Below the pieces are notes generated by a model that was given only the letters and a program-made list of their open reading frames with translations, did not search any database and was not told where the DNA came from. 64,000 nt of DNA from Rhipidocladum racemiflorum (lineage: Eukaryota > Streptophyta > Magnoliopsida > Poales > Poaceae): positions 3,914,649 through 3,978,648 of the forward strand of contig CM070570.1 of assembly GCA_036346355.1 (NCBI GenBank). Reading direction: 5' to 3'. Shown here piece after piece: positions 1 to 11,370 of this stretch; the stretch's first letter is position 1; each line of letters opens with the position of its first letter. The position numbers and the translations under genes were made by a program.

Positions 1-40
1 AGTTCCGGGTTCGGCTGGATGTAGGGGTACTATTTACCCC

Positions 41-50
41 CTTTAAATAG
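41..50 (-). promoter_or_regulatory. TATA-like box of the minus-strand LTR
   Basis: On the minus strand the site reads CTATTTAAAG, followed downstream by a GC-rich leader outside the window. It is inferred to be the LTR promoter from position and composition only. Confidence 0.4.
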
Positions 51-152
51 GCGCGGAAGGCAATTAGGAACGGATTTGGTTGGGCGGCAATGGCGGTCGG
101 CTGGGACTCGGCAATGGCATGGGCAAGTGGAGGTGGCCGATCGAGTTGGCAG

Positions 153-617
153 CGGGGTGACAAGGTGGTCTCGAGGCGCGGAATTACGGCGGGAAACGAC
201 AAGAAAGCGAGGCGGTTCGGGTCGACTCCGTCGAGAGTGAGAGAGAGCAGAGAGAGTGAGAGAAATAGAGAGGAGAAGGAAGAAGAAGGCTCTGGCCTTC
301 TGGGTCCACAAGGCAGAGAGAAAAGAGAGAAAGAGAGAAGAGAATGGGAGGTTGACGCGTGGGCCAGATGGACTTTGGGTCCCGTCGGGGTGACAAGGTG
401 GTCTCGAGGCGCGGAATTACGGCGGGAAACGACAAGAAAGCGAGGCGGTTCGGGTCGACTCCGTCGAGAGTGAGAGAGAGCAGAGAGAGTGAGAGAAATA
501 GAGAGGAGAAGGAAGAAGAAGGCTCAGCCATGCAGGTCCACAAGGCAGAGAGAAAAGAGAGAAAGAGAGAAGAGAATGGGAGGTTGACGCGTGGGCCAGA
601 TGGACTTTGGGTCCCGT
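153..617. repeat. Direct tandem duplication, two copies of about 233 bp
   Basis: Copy 1 is 153-385 and copy 2 is 386-617, nearly identical except for a short patch near 293-311 versus 526-543. Both carry a purine-rich GAGAGAG tract. The duplication lies inside the minus-strand LTR, near its promoter, and creates long but meaningless open frames on both strands. Confidence 0.85.
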
Positions 618-1518
618 CGGCAGTGGGCATTAGCTCCCGGGCTGGCTGAAAGGTCACCGGACACGTGGGCCCACACGTAAGGGAAAAGAAGAGAGCTCTA
701 GTTTCTTCCCCCAGACAACACAGCAACCAAATTAATACCGAGGACATTTCAAGTCCAGATTTTTCGAAACTTTTTGACTAAGCTATAGGCTAAGATATCT
801 ATCTCCATTAAAATTTTGGGGTTAAAATGAACTATATTTATTTAATTAAAAATCTGACATTGAATGCTGCACAAAAAATCTATTTCGGTTTCTGCATTGG
901 TTAAGAGACTAAATCAACGTATTTATTTCTGAAATTTTTACTGAAGATGTTTTTATACAATTTGGATCTATCATAAAAATTTCAGAACTAAATTCACAAT
1001 ATTTATTTTTCTATAAATCTTTTACTGATTTCTTCAGAATTTCAAATCTGCTTAAATTAAATGCTAACTCATAGCAAAAATGCTTATTAATTTTTGAAAC
1101 TTTTTGTGGGTGTAGGTGATATATCTGAGGTCCTATGGTAAAATTTCCAAGGTCTATATTGCTCTACAACTTTCTCCAAAAATCTGACATAGGTCTGGCC
1201 AGAGATAGAATTTATTTATTTTAATTTGTTTTCTTTGCTTTTAATTGCATTCACATGGTCTTTTCACCATCTAGGGATATTTTCTAGGGTTTGTCCAGGT
1301 TATACAAAATTTTTACTATGGTAGTTTCATTTCTTACCATTTTACCATTTTCTCTTTTCCTTTCTTTTCTTTCTTAACTCCATTATTCATTTCAACAAAT
1401 AATTCAACCAGTAGATCTAAAATCAATAAATGCACACAAAATCATAATATGCAACACACAACTGATTTCACATTTTTAATATTTGATTTTGAACCTTTAT
1501 AAATTTGAGGATGTTACA

Positions 1519-2026
1519 AAATTTGAAATGTGGTTTTTTTCAATCGAGAAATCCGAGATTTCAGTCGAAATCAACGATATATTTGGTTCAAATTGAACTG
1601 ACTAAAAAATGATCAAAAACAAGTCAAAAAATTTTGAAATTTTTTTGTATGGTCCTGACACATCACTAATATTCCCATAAAAATTTGAGATAATGATCGA
1701 TCCTGAGGAATTTTTTAAAAAATATAATAGTGCTACTATCCTGATAAAAGGCTGACCTACAAATTTTAGCCGAATGAAGAATGATGCAAACCATGTTAGA
1801 AAGTTTTGAAATTTTTTGATCCTAACACATCCATAATATTATCATAAAAGTTTTGGATGATGTTCAATCTTGAGTAATTTTCAAAAATTCGAAAAATGCT
1901 ACTGAAGACTAACCGACAAATTTCAACTGGATGAAAAGTAGTTCAAACCATGTTAGAAAATTTTAAATTTTTTGCGGATGGTGCTGTTGCATCACTAATA
2001 TTCTTATAAAATTTTTAGATGATGAT
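1519..2026. repeat. AT-rich dispersed repeat with internal subrepeats
   Basis: There are at least two related units (from about 1787 and about 1945) beginning AAACCATGTTAGAAA and containing CATCACTAATATT-like text. Related sequence occurs inverted at 25260-25552 and direct at 36611-36960. The other copies suggest a hAT-like terminus CAAGGTTTYAAATTTC. There is no coding potential. The chromovirus insertion at 2032 cuts its right end. Confidence 0.5.
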
Positions 2027-3861
2027 CAATGTGTAACATCCTCGTTTTCGGCTTTCTGGAGAAAAACCTAATTAAAATAAAGTAAATTCAAAAGTTGGAG
2101 TTTCTTTGGTGTTTATATTAACCTGGCATCCATTCCTTGAAATCGGAATTAATTCCTCCCGGCGAAAAATCGGATTTTCGATCTGTGGTGCAGAAAAATC
2201 ACCCGAGTCCAAAAGTGCTCCAAAAATCTCCAAACCACTTCTAAAATGTCCCAAATATTCCGAAATGATTTTAGGAATCATTCCCCGGATTTTTGGACCT
2301 CCGTTCCTATTTTATCTCGCGCGGCTTTTGTTTAATGCCTGCGATCCGCGCCCGATTATTCAATTCCACAAAAATCATCCAAATTCAACCAAAACACTTC
2401 CATTGAGTTCCAAATATTCTAAAATGGCTCTAGGAATTTTTCCGGAATTTTTAGGCCATTTTTCCTAATTTTTCTCTAGAAGTGAATCATTTACGTAAAA
2501 GAGAGCCAATAGGAAAGTGACACGTGGCAGTCACTATTCATCATCTTCTTCCTCTAGCCATTCATGAACTTTGGAGCTCCATGCAAGCAACAATGGTGGA
2601 AGCCTTCTTTAAATCCATCTAACTCCCTCCACGCAACTCCAAATCAATCACCGTCGGATCCGTTGGGATCACAACGGATTCCTCTTCCTATCCATGGGGA
2701 TAATGCCCCCGAAATCTCGCTAATTTTTGAACGGTTGCGTGAAATCCGAAATCCACTCTTTTGGAGATTGCGCGGCCGTTTCTAATCCGTTCCGCGTGAT
2801 TCCACCTCTCATCTCTCCGTATAAGAGTCCTCTTTCCATTGGTGAAACCCTTCGTTAGCCTCTCAAACCCAATCGGCCGCAAGATCAAGAAAACCGACGA
2901 ACTCTCGTGTTCTTCGCGTTCCTCGTGTTCTTGCTCATATCTCCCTCCTCGGTGGTCCATTCTTCTCACCGCTTGTTTCATTGAGTTCGTAAGGGAGTCT
3001 AGATTCTAATCCTTCCATTGATTTTAGGTTTCATCGATCGTGGGCGACGAATTTCGCGTTTTGCTCGCTTCGGCCGAACCGTCGTTCGTCGTCGAATTCA
3101 TCCGTTCCGGTGAGTTTCAATCCAATTCCTTCCTCCTAGATGATCTTAAGGGAGTTCTCTAGATGATCCTAGTTTTTGTTTGGGTCAATTTCATGCAAAA
3201 TTGGACTCAAAATCCGAATTTTGGAGGAGAGGTGCTCTTTTTCATTTTTTTTTGGAGCTCTCTGTTCCTTGTGCGTGCGTGCATGCCCGCCGCCGGCCGG
3301 CCGGCCGCCGTTGCGCCGCCCTTGCCGCCGCTGCCCGCCCGCCGCCGCCATGCTGCATGCCATCTCCATGTAGCAGCGTCTTGCTACGCCCGCGCCATGG
3401 GCCAGCCGCCGCCGGCCGCCGCCCTGCTGCCGCCCAGCGGCGACCTCCGCCCGCCGCCGCCCGACCTCCCGCTGGCCGCCCCTCCCTTCCCTCTCTCTCC
3501 CTCAATCTCTCTCCTCCATTGCCTTGGCATAGGAAGCTTCATGGAGAAGCTACCCTCCCAATGACATGTGGCCCATTGTCATAGACCCCTAGCCCAGTCA
3601 AAGCCAGTCAACGCAGTCAAAGCTCGGTCAAAGTCCATCTTTGACCCAGTCAAACCGAGAGGAATATTCGGAATATTCAGGTTTTGATTTATTCGAAATT
3701 CAAACTTCGGAAGCTCATAACTTCCTCATCCGAACTCCGTTTGACCTCATTCAAATTTCTAAATTCATCTAAAATCAAGACCTTTCTGCCAGTACTAATT
3801 TTATAATTTTTGGATTTTATTTATTTTCTGTTATTTATTTGTTGCCTCGTTTTGCGTGTAG

Positions 3862-3933
3862 TCGACGATCCCGCCGCGACCGCCGATTTCGCCGTCGAGC
3901 CTTCCGAGTTCGACACCGCCGCAGCAACTGAAG
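3862..3933 (+). other. Possible LTR mini-exon, 72 nt, acidic frame
   Basis: The segment is preceded by GCGTGTAG and followed by GCAAGT, which resembles an AG acceptor and a GC-type donor. With the acceptor G completing the first codon, the frame is open and rich in Asp, Glu, Ala and Pro. Length is a multiple of three and the phase is 1-1. The same arrangement recurs in other LTRs of this window. Splicing itself is inferred. Confidence 0.45.
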
Positions 3934-5160
3934 GCAAGTCTCCTTGATGCACTTTGCTCCTATGTTTATAAATGATTTAAAACTGTTTATAAAGTTGCAT
4001 GGCTATGTTTAATAAAATATGTCAAATATAAGTGATAGTTAATCCGAATTTGTTAATTCCTCCATGACATTGTTAATCATATCCATTGTAACCCTAGAAC
4101 CTTGTTTATACCATGCCTATGTTTATATGGTACCCGTTGCTATGTAGTACGGTAGAATTGCTTAGGACCTTTTCCGACAAAAACAACCCATGGGTGGGAT
4201 TATTCAAAAAGAATGTTTTTAAATGTGACTTGAAGGTTATTATTTTGATTTTGGTCCTGTTTTCTAAAATAAAAGAAAAGGAAAATGATTTTGACTTGGG
4301 CGGCATGGAATGTCGGGTGGAAGCGGGTCAAGCCTTGATCCTTTTGTGCAAAGTACCGCCCCAAGTCATATAAGGACCGACGCTTATGATTGCCATTTTA
4401 AGCATAACCGTACTACCACATGTCTATAATGGTACGACCTGGCTCACTAATTTGTAGAAGCCTAGTTTAGACTCGCCACTCGGTTGTTGTGTGAGAGCCG
4501 GACGGAGGCATTGTTGTGGATGTTGTTTTGCTCACACGGCGCAAGAGGGGGCTTCAGATCTTGGGTGGAGGGAACCCTAACGGGTGAAACCTCGTGGGTG
4601 GGTCTAGCTAGGTAGATACATTGTAACGGCCTTGTCAAGATATCCCTGCCGGCACACCTAAGGAAGTGTGTTAATTGCATGGCAACAAGGGTGTATCTTG
4701 TCTTGTGGGTAAAGTTGTACACCTCTGCAGAGTATAAACTATTCGAATAGCCGTGCCTACGGTCAAAGGCAAAGCAAGAAATGCTTTCATATTGGTAGAC
4801 TTTGATTTTGATTTTAAAACCGAAAAGTGTTTTGTTTTGGGGTTCGGGAGTGGTTAGAACTCTCGAATGTTGTTTGGCGGAAAGAGCCAACCAGGTGGAT
4901 AGAACCTGTTTACCTTTGACGGATGGAGTCACATGATTAACTTTGATCCTTTAAACTGTTGGCGGATAGAGCCTTAATGCTAGTGATGGTGGACAGAACC
5001 TCACTACGATAATAAATAATTCAATTATTAAAAAGAGTTGTAAAATATGCTTTGTGAAATTTATTACTTAAGTATGATTTAATCAAATGTGGCTTTATGC
5101 AAATAAACCCTATTAAGCTTCCTTTGGAAAGCCCCTCATGATCATAATTCCCGACTTGCT

Positions 5161-5176
5161 GAGTACTTTTGTACTC
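5161..5176 (+). other. GAGTAC-N4-GTACTC hairpin near LTR end
   Basis: Perfect 6-bp arms flank a TTTT loop, 347 bp before the LTR end and directly after a TTGCT context. Equivalent hairpins occur in seven other LTR copies here. Confidence 0.6.
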
Positions 5177-5527
5177 ACGTGCTACACCAACATTGTAATC
5201 ATCAGAGATTTATCAAGATGCTGAGGAAGAAGAGGAGTTCTTCGAGGAGGATTGCCAGGAGGACTAGTTGCGTTCCTAGTCGTCGCCTGTGGCGTTGTGG
5301 CGTTCGCTCGTTGCTTTCTTTTTGCTTCCGCTGTTTTGAGTGTCCGGTCGTTGGACCGAGTATTGTAATAAGTGGCCATGTGGCCCATACTTGAATATTT
5401 ATATTACAAGTTTCGTTTTGTTCGGCAATGATGTATCACTTTGGATTGTGTGTACTAGCTACTGATCCGGGACTGAGTGCGGAAATACACAGGAGATTCT
5501 CGATAGCTGATCCCGGTCTCACAAATG

Positions 5528-5539
5528 TGGTATCGAGCC
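5528..5539 (+). other. Primer-binding site, tRNA-iMet type
   Basis: TGGTATCGAGCC lies 4 bases after the 5' LTR. It resembles the complement of the initiator tRNA-Met 3' end (TGGTATCAGAGC), the usual primer for plant gypsy elements. An equivalent site follows the LTR ending at 63419. Confidence 0.8.
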
Positions 5540-5723
5540 TGGACGATCAGAGGACGTGACCTAGTTAGCATGGCAAAGCCTTAAGGACCTATATTTCATA
5601 AAAATGTAATTGCAAAAGTTTAAGTTTCTTTGCTTCTATCTCTTCTATCTTAGTATCTTGTGCTCATCCTCTCTTTTATTTAAAATTTTGGTTACTAATT
5701 CTGTCTTCTTTCAAAATCTGTAG

Positions 5724-6552
5724 ATGTCGGTTTTCACCACCTTTGCCGGCGAGGCTGGAGGCTTTTGCGAGGAGCTGTCACTGATGCTCCAGGAGCTGGG
5801 ATTTCCCCATCGTCCGGAGTATCGCTACCAATCGATGCCTGGTCTTGGCCAGGACATGTGGCAGGTCCGCTTGCTAGTCTTCGCGAGGAGCCGCCTTCGC
5901 GTTGAGGACCGGCCGTTCTACTTCACGGCCGAGAGACCGATTCTGGCGTACGCGGCAGACGCGGCGTAAAGGCTATCCTCATGTTGGGGCAGAGCTACCG
6001 CGACATGCTGGAGAACTCTCCGTACCGGCTGTTTCCCCGCTTCCAGGTTGGGCGGGTGTACAGCCAGTTTAGGAGTTTGGCCCAGGAGAGGGACCCGACC
6101 GTGGTGCACTTGGGGTCACTCGTCCAGGCGCAGGATGAGGCCTACGTCCGGATGTCTGATGAGCTGCTGGGTTTGCGTCGGGACTTGGCAGCCGAGAGAG
6201 AGGATCTCGGTTTGAGGAGGAGAGGAGGAGCCTCCCATCGCCTCCACCGCTGGCGCCAGGCAGAGGCACAGCCGTGGTGCCGCCGCCACCAGCCGGTTCG
6301 GGAGGAACCGCTGCCCGCGACATCCTGCAGGACGCGCCACCGCCTAAGCGTCATCAAGGCTCGAGGCTTGGACCATCAAGGCGCAAGAAGTCCGCTTCGT
6401 CTCTTCGCCGCGAGTTTACTCTGATTGCTTTGGCTGCCGCTGAAGGAGCAGGATCTTCGGCAGCCGCTTCACCTTCCCGCAGCAGGAGCGAGGAGGAGGA
6501 GGAAGAGGAGGACCCGTCCCCGCGCGTCTTCGCCAGTGACGCTAGTTCTTAG
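5724..6552 (+). pseudogene. Extra reading frame before gag (ORF0-like), broken
   Basis: The start ATG follows directly on CTGTAG, a good acceptor-like sequence. The frame opens at 5724-5969, shifts to 5981-6424 and then to 6274-6552. The predicted text has a compact N-terminal part, a middle rich in Leu, Arg and Gln, and an acidic low-complexity C-terminus with a run of Glu codons near 6490-6515. I recognise no enzyme domain. Several rice-type chromoviruses with long LTRs carry an additional ORF upstream of gag, and position and length fit that description. Its function is unknown. At least two frame breaks are present. Confidence 0.5.
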
Positions 6553-6810
6553 ATAGTTTCAGTCTAGTCTGCAGGATCTTAAATTTGTCGCGTTAGAGCG
6601 TTGAATAAGTGATTGCTGGATTGTATCGTGCCTTTAGGCATTTGTGATCTGACCACCTCCAAAACTATTTGATTTTAATTGAAGTTTAGTTGGTTTTTCC
6701 CTTCGGTTGTGTGCTCTTGTGGTTGTGCCCTTGTGTTGAGGATGTGGTTTAGTTCCCCGTTGCTTACCTATGCTTCTCCCTCTTTCCTTGTGCTTGACCG
6801 CCTTGTGCAG

Positions 6811-8078
6811 ATGGAGAACGTTGGTCGTGGTCGAGGCCGTGGACGAGCCCGTGGACCGGTGCACTTTCAAGAGGAAGCAGAGTATGTGGAGCCACCGCAG
6901 CCGCAAGGACAAGAGCAAGTGCAACACCGCGCTCGGCATGATCCGCGCCGCCCCACCCCTTCGGCCGCCAAACATGGAGCAAATGATGGCGATGCGGCTT
7001 CAGATTCTTCAGCGTTAGCTCGTAACGCCCCGAACCAACCTCAAGCCGCGCAAAGACTCAGCTCAAGCTCAACCGCCCCAATCTAAGTTTGGGGAGTTCA
7101 TGAGACTCGACCCCGACTTTTCTTTGGATCCGCAGATCCGCTGGATGCGGATGACCGGCTCAAGGAAGTTGAGCGTAAACTGCACTTGGCTCAGTGCGAT
7201 GACATAGAGAGTGTGCAGTACGCATCTCACCAGCTCAAAGGAACTGCAGCCAACTGGTGGGAAAACTACTGCGCCGCCCATGCCGACCCGCAGAACATCC
7301 CATGGAATGAGTTTGTGGAAGCCTTCAGGGCTACACATATCCCAAGGGGGATTATGGAAATGAAGCGTCGTGAGTTTCACAAGCTTCAGCAAGGAAACTT
7401 GTCTGTCTCGGAGTACCTTAACCGCTTCACTCACCGTTCCAGACGCGATCACAGATGTCGCTGATCGACGAGGCCAAGATTTGGCGATTCATGGAGGGCC
7501 TTGACCCCAACTTGAAGGTACAGCTGGTTTCAAGCGACTACCCGCTGCTCCAAAGACATGATCAACAAGGCGCCGATTCAAGAGGATGCTCGGCGTCGAC
7601 TTTTGAGTCGCGCAAGAGAAAAATGATGTTTCAGACTGGTAGCGGTGCCGTTAGCGATTCAGTGCCCCGCACTTTTCAAAGAAGAGCAGCCTAGCAGCCA
7701 AGAGTGAGCGCGGGCCCAGGACCCCAATGTCTACCCCGCGCCCCATCGACAAGCCCTCGCGAGCAAAGCAGAGCTCAAGCTCGAGAAGAGTGGGACAAGA
7801 CAATGGCAGGAGTGCGGTGCTTTAATCGCAGGAGATGGGGCACTACGCCAACAATCGCCCCTGTAAACGCCAGTCGGTACCCCGGTGAGGTTCAACCTGG
7901 GATCGACGCCCGGCCAGCGCTGCGCCGGCTCAAGGAAGAGGAACCCTCGGACTCGCAAGACGCCAAGGACTGCAGGAAGAGGGCGTGTGAACCACATCAT
8001 CTGCGGAAGAGGCTCAGGATGCGCCAGACGTGGTCTACGGTGATGTTCGTTGTGAACTCGATGCACCTTGATTACATT
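6811..8078 (+). pseudogene. gag: gag, frame-broken
   Basis: The ATG at 6811 follows GTGCAG and opens an Arg/Gly-rich N-terminus typical of plant chromovirus Gag. The capsid-like retrotransposon gag domain is visible at 7186-7464 (ANWWENY and FRATHIP motifs) and continues in another frame at 7455-7694. A decayed CCHC zinc knuckle can be traced at 7818-7864, where cysteine, histidine and final cysteine codons survive in two different frames. Gag would package the element RNA into particles. At least four frame changes mean no full Gag could be made from this copy as written. Confidence 0.75.
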
Positions 8079-8918
8079 TGATTACTCGTGCAACTCATTC
8101 ATTTATTTCGAGTACTTGGTTAAAAAGCATAACTGGGACACCTTACAGCTTAAGAAACCCTTTGTTAGTACAATCCCTGGAAAAGAATTAAGAACAACTT
8201 ACATGCGTAGAAAATGGATATAGTAATAAAAGGGGTAAAGTTCCTAGCGAACTTAATCTTGTTGGATACTAAGGGTATAGAAGTAATCCTTGGAATGGAT
8301 CAAGCTAACCAAGTATAAGGGTCGAGATAGACTGTGCTAGTAGAGCTATCTCTCTTACCAGCCACGAGGGGATTAGAGTGAAGTTCTTATCTAATCTTGT
8401 CTCTAAGGGGTAGCACCTAAACCGCTTGAAAGGTACTTCGTTGGAGAAGGTACCGATCGTCAATGAGTACCGGATGTGTTCGGATGAGTTGCCTGGTATG
8501 CCACCAGATCGAGATGTGGAATTTGTGATTGAGCTTAGTACACAGTACCGCTCCAATCTCGAAGAGACCGCATCGACCGCTTTCTAACGAGTTGGTCGAG
8601 ATGAAGAAGCAGATTGAAGAACTGCAAGAAAAAGGATTCATCAGACCCGATTCGTCACCTTGGGGATCGCTTTGTGATCTTTGTGTCCAAGAAGGATGGT
8701 AGTGCGAGAATGTGCATCGACTACGTGTCGTTGAATGAGGTTACGATCAAGAACAAGTATCCGTTGCCTCGGATAGATGATCTGCTTTGACCAGTTGAAG
8801 GGAGCTCAAGTCTTCTCCAAAATAGATTTGAGATCGGGATATCATCACCAAGATAAGAAAAGAGGATATTCCGAAAACAGCCTTCACCACCCGATATGGA
8901 CTGTATGAGTTCACAGTC
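8079..8918 (+). pseudogene. pol: pol 5' part: protease and start of reverse transcriptase, broken
   Basis: A damaged aspartic-protease active-site region lies at about 8079-8112, where an ATHSFIS-like stretch follows an Asp codon but the frame and one key residue are lost. From about 8600 the conserved start of the reverse transcriptase is readable in pieces (an IEELQEKGFI-type stretch, then a CIDY-type and a KNKYPLPRIDD-type stretch) across several frames. The part between 8115 and 8600 is largely unreadable. Multiple small indels destroy this segment. Confidence 0.65.
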
Positions 8919-10199
8919 ATGTCTTTTGGGTTAACCAATGCTCCTTCTTATTTCATGAATCTGATGAATAAGGTGTTTATGGAATATTTAGACAAGTTCG
9001 TCGTAGTATTCATCGACGACATTCTTGTCTATTCCAAGAAGCAGAAAGAGCATGAAGACCATCTGCGAATAGTCTTGGAAACACTAAGGGAGCATCAGCT
9101 GTATGCTAAGTTTAGCAAATGTGACTTCTGGCTGAAGGAAGTGTCTTTCCTGGGTCATGTCATTTCTGCTGCAGGAGTAGCAGTAGATCCAGCGAAAGTG
9201 AGAAATGTTTTGGATTGGACACAACCCAAGTCAGTCCCGGAGATCCGAAGTTTTCTTGGATTAGCTGGTTATTATCGGAGATTCATTGAAGGTTTCTCGA
9301 AGATAGCGGACCTCTTACTCACCTACGAAAAGGAAAAGAAGTTTGAATGGACTAAAGCCTGTGAGCAAAGTTTTCAGGAGTTGAAAAAGAGATTAACCTC
9401 GGCCCCAGTGCTTATTTTACCAGACATCCATAAGGGCTTTGAAGTGTATTGTGATGCTTCGAAGCAAGGACTTGGATGTGTTATGATGCAAGAAGGAAAG
9501 GTAATAGCCTATGCTTCTAGACAATTGCGACCTCATGAAGAAAACTATCCTGTTCATGACTTGGAGTTAGCCGCAGTTGTGCACGCGCTCAAGATATGGA
9601 GACATTACTTAATCGGCAATAGATGTGAAATCTATACGGATCATAAAAGTCTGAAGTATATCTTCACTCAGCCTGATCTTAACCTGAGGCAGAGAAGATG
9701 GTTGGAGTTGGTGAAAGATTATAATCTGGGAATTCATTATCACCCTGGAAAAGCGAACGTAGTTGCGGATGCTTTGAGCAGGAAAACTCACTGCAACAAT
9801 ATGAGGGTGCAACAAAACCAACCAGTACTTCACGATGAATTTCGGCGCCTTAACCTGGGATTAGTAAATGAAGGGTGCATTTATTCTTTGGAGGTCAAAT
9901 CAACCCTTGAAGATCAGATCCGAGAAGCTCAAAAGGACGATAAAGGTATTGCCAACCTGAAGGAAGGCCTAAAGAAAGGAAAGCACCCCGGATTTTCAGA
10001 AGATGACCAGGGAACTGTTTGGTTCGGGAAAAGAATAGTGGTCCCTAACCAAGAAGAAATCAAGAACGTGATCTTGAAAGAGGCTCACGATTCAGTTTAC
10101 TCCATTCACCCAGGAGGCACCAAAATGTATGCTGATCTGAAAGAGAAGTATTGGTGGTCCAATATGAAAAAGGAAGTTTACGACCAGAGCACGGTGTGA
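8919..10199 (+). pseudogene. pol: pol middle: reverse transcriptase, RNase H, integrase zinc finger
   Basis: An uninterrupted frame. RT carries the catalytic FIDDILVYS block near 9013-9039. RNase H follows (a YCDASKQGLG block near 9444, DLELAAVVHALK near 9560, a TDHKSLKY block near 9637). The integrase HHCC zinc finger begins near 10083 with the two histidines. The frame ends at 10199 through a small indel just before the two zinc-binding cysteines, which appear in the next frame. The start shown is only the first Met in an ORF; RT really begins upstream in broken frames. Confidence 0.85.
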
Positions 10200-11364
10200 T
10201 GTGTGTCAGCTGGTAAAAGCAGAGCATCAGAGACCTGCTGGTCTATTGCAGCCTTTGCAAGTGCCTGTATGGAAATGGGAAGAAATTGGAATGGATTTTA
10301 TAACTGGCTTACCCAAAACCAAGTCCGGTTATGATTCCATCTGGGTTATTGTGGATCGATTGACCAAAGTGGCCCACTTTATCCCAGTAAAGACGACTTA
10401 TTCTGGAGATAAGCTTGCCGAGTTGTATATGGCTAAGATTGTGTGTTTGCACGGTGTGCCAAAGAAGATTGTGTCTGATCGCGGTTCCCAGTTCACCTCG
10501 AGATTCTGGCAGCAATTGCATGGCGTGTTGGGCACGAATCTGAATTTCAGTACTGCGTATCATCCCCAGACGGATGGCCAGACCGAAAGGGTCAATCAAA
10601 TCTTAGAGGATATGTTGAGAGCCTGTGCTCTAACATATAAAGGCTCGTGGGATCAGAATTTACCCTATGCAGAGTTTTCCTATAACAACAGCTATCAAGC
10701 CAGTTTGAAGATGGCACCTTTTGAAGCTTTGTATGGGAGAAAGTGCAGAACACCCTTATATTGGAAAGAGACCGAAGGAGGACAAATCATCGGACCCGAT
10801 GTTCTGAAAGAAGCCGAAGAGCAAGTCAGACAGATCCGGGCAAATCTGAAGACAGCTCAGTCCAGACAAAAGAGTTATGCGGACAATCGTCGAAGGGAAT
10901 TAAGCTTTGTACCTGGAGACCATGTGTATTTGAAGGTATCCCCGATGAAAGGAATGAAACGATTCCGCGTCAGTGGAAAATTAGCACCCCGCTATATCGG
11001 ACCATTCAAGGTGATCGCCCGGAAAGGCGAAGTTGCTTACAAATTGGAATTACCGCCACAGTTGTCAGGGGTACATGATGTTTTTCATGTGTCTCAGTTA
11101 AAGAAATGTCTCCGAGTGCCCGAGCAGCAGATGCCGTTGGAAGACATGGAACTGAAAGAGGACTTGTCTTACCCGGAGTATCCCATCAAGGTTTTGGATG
11201 AAGCCGAGCGTCGGACACGAAGCCGAGTGATCAAGTTCTGCAAGGTTCAATGGAGCAACCATTCTGAGAAAGAAGCTACTTGGGAACGTGAAGAAGATCT
11301 TCGAGTAGAGTTCCCTGACCTCTTTCTTTCTCCGTCTGAATCTCGGGGACGAGATTCTCTCTAA
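10200..11364 (+). pseudogene. pol: pol 3' part: integrase core and chromodomain
   Basis: The frame resumes with the zinc-finger CxxC. The DDE core follows: first Asp in the GMDFITGLPK block near 10293, second Asp in the SDRGSQF block near 10479, Glu in the QTERVNQ block near 10584. A GPF/Y-type module and a C-terminal chromodomain (about 11170-11340, with an aromatic/acidic WSNHSEKEATWE block) follow. Chromodomains steer chromovirus integration to heterochromatin marks. It ends at 11364, just before the polypurine tract. Confidence 0.88.
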
Positions 11365-11370
11365 GGGGGG
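11363..11370 (+). other. Polypurine tract
   Basis: AAGGGGGG lies 6 bases before the 3' LTR. It primes second-strand synthesis in LTR retrotransposons. Confidence 0.75.

Larger units (their letters stand above)
1..1518 (-). mobile_element. LTR of a Ty3/gypsy-type element, start of LTR at 1518, remainder outside window
   Basis: The stretch ends in GGATGTTACA at 1518. On the minus strand this reads TGTAACATCC, the same terminus as the LTRs at 2032 and 11377. A TATA-like site lies at 41-50 on the minus strand, about 1.47 kb into the LTR, which suits a long-LTR chromovirus. No coding frame in the GC-rich part looks real. The 3' end of this LTR and its element lie left of the window, so solo or full-length status cannot be told. 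Confidence 0.6.
2032..5523 (+). repeat. 5' LTR of the chromovirus (3492 bp)
   Basis: It is bounded by TG and CA and matches 11377-14852 almost throughout. Differences are clustered: a patch near 2145-2190 and the GC-rich segment 3287-3490. It contains a possible splice donor at 3110 (CCG|GTGAGT), an acidic mini-exon (3862-3933) and a GAGTAC/GTACTC hairpin at 5161. The small open frames in the GC-rich part are not credible genes. Confidence 0.95.

Noticed and set aside
3163..3584. Pro/Ala-rich frames in the 5' LTR
   Set aside because: The equivalent segment of the 3' LTR (12516-12917) has different lengths and frames, so no coding constraint is visible.
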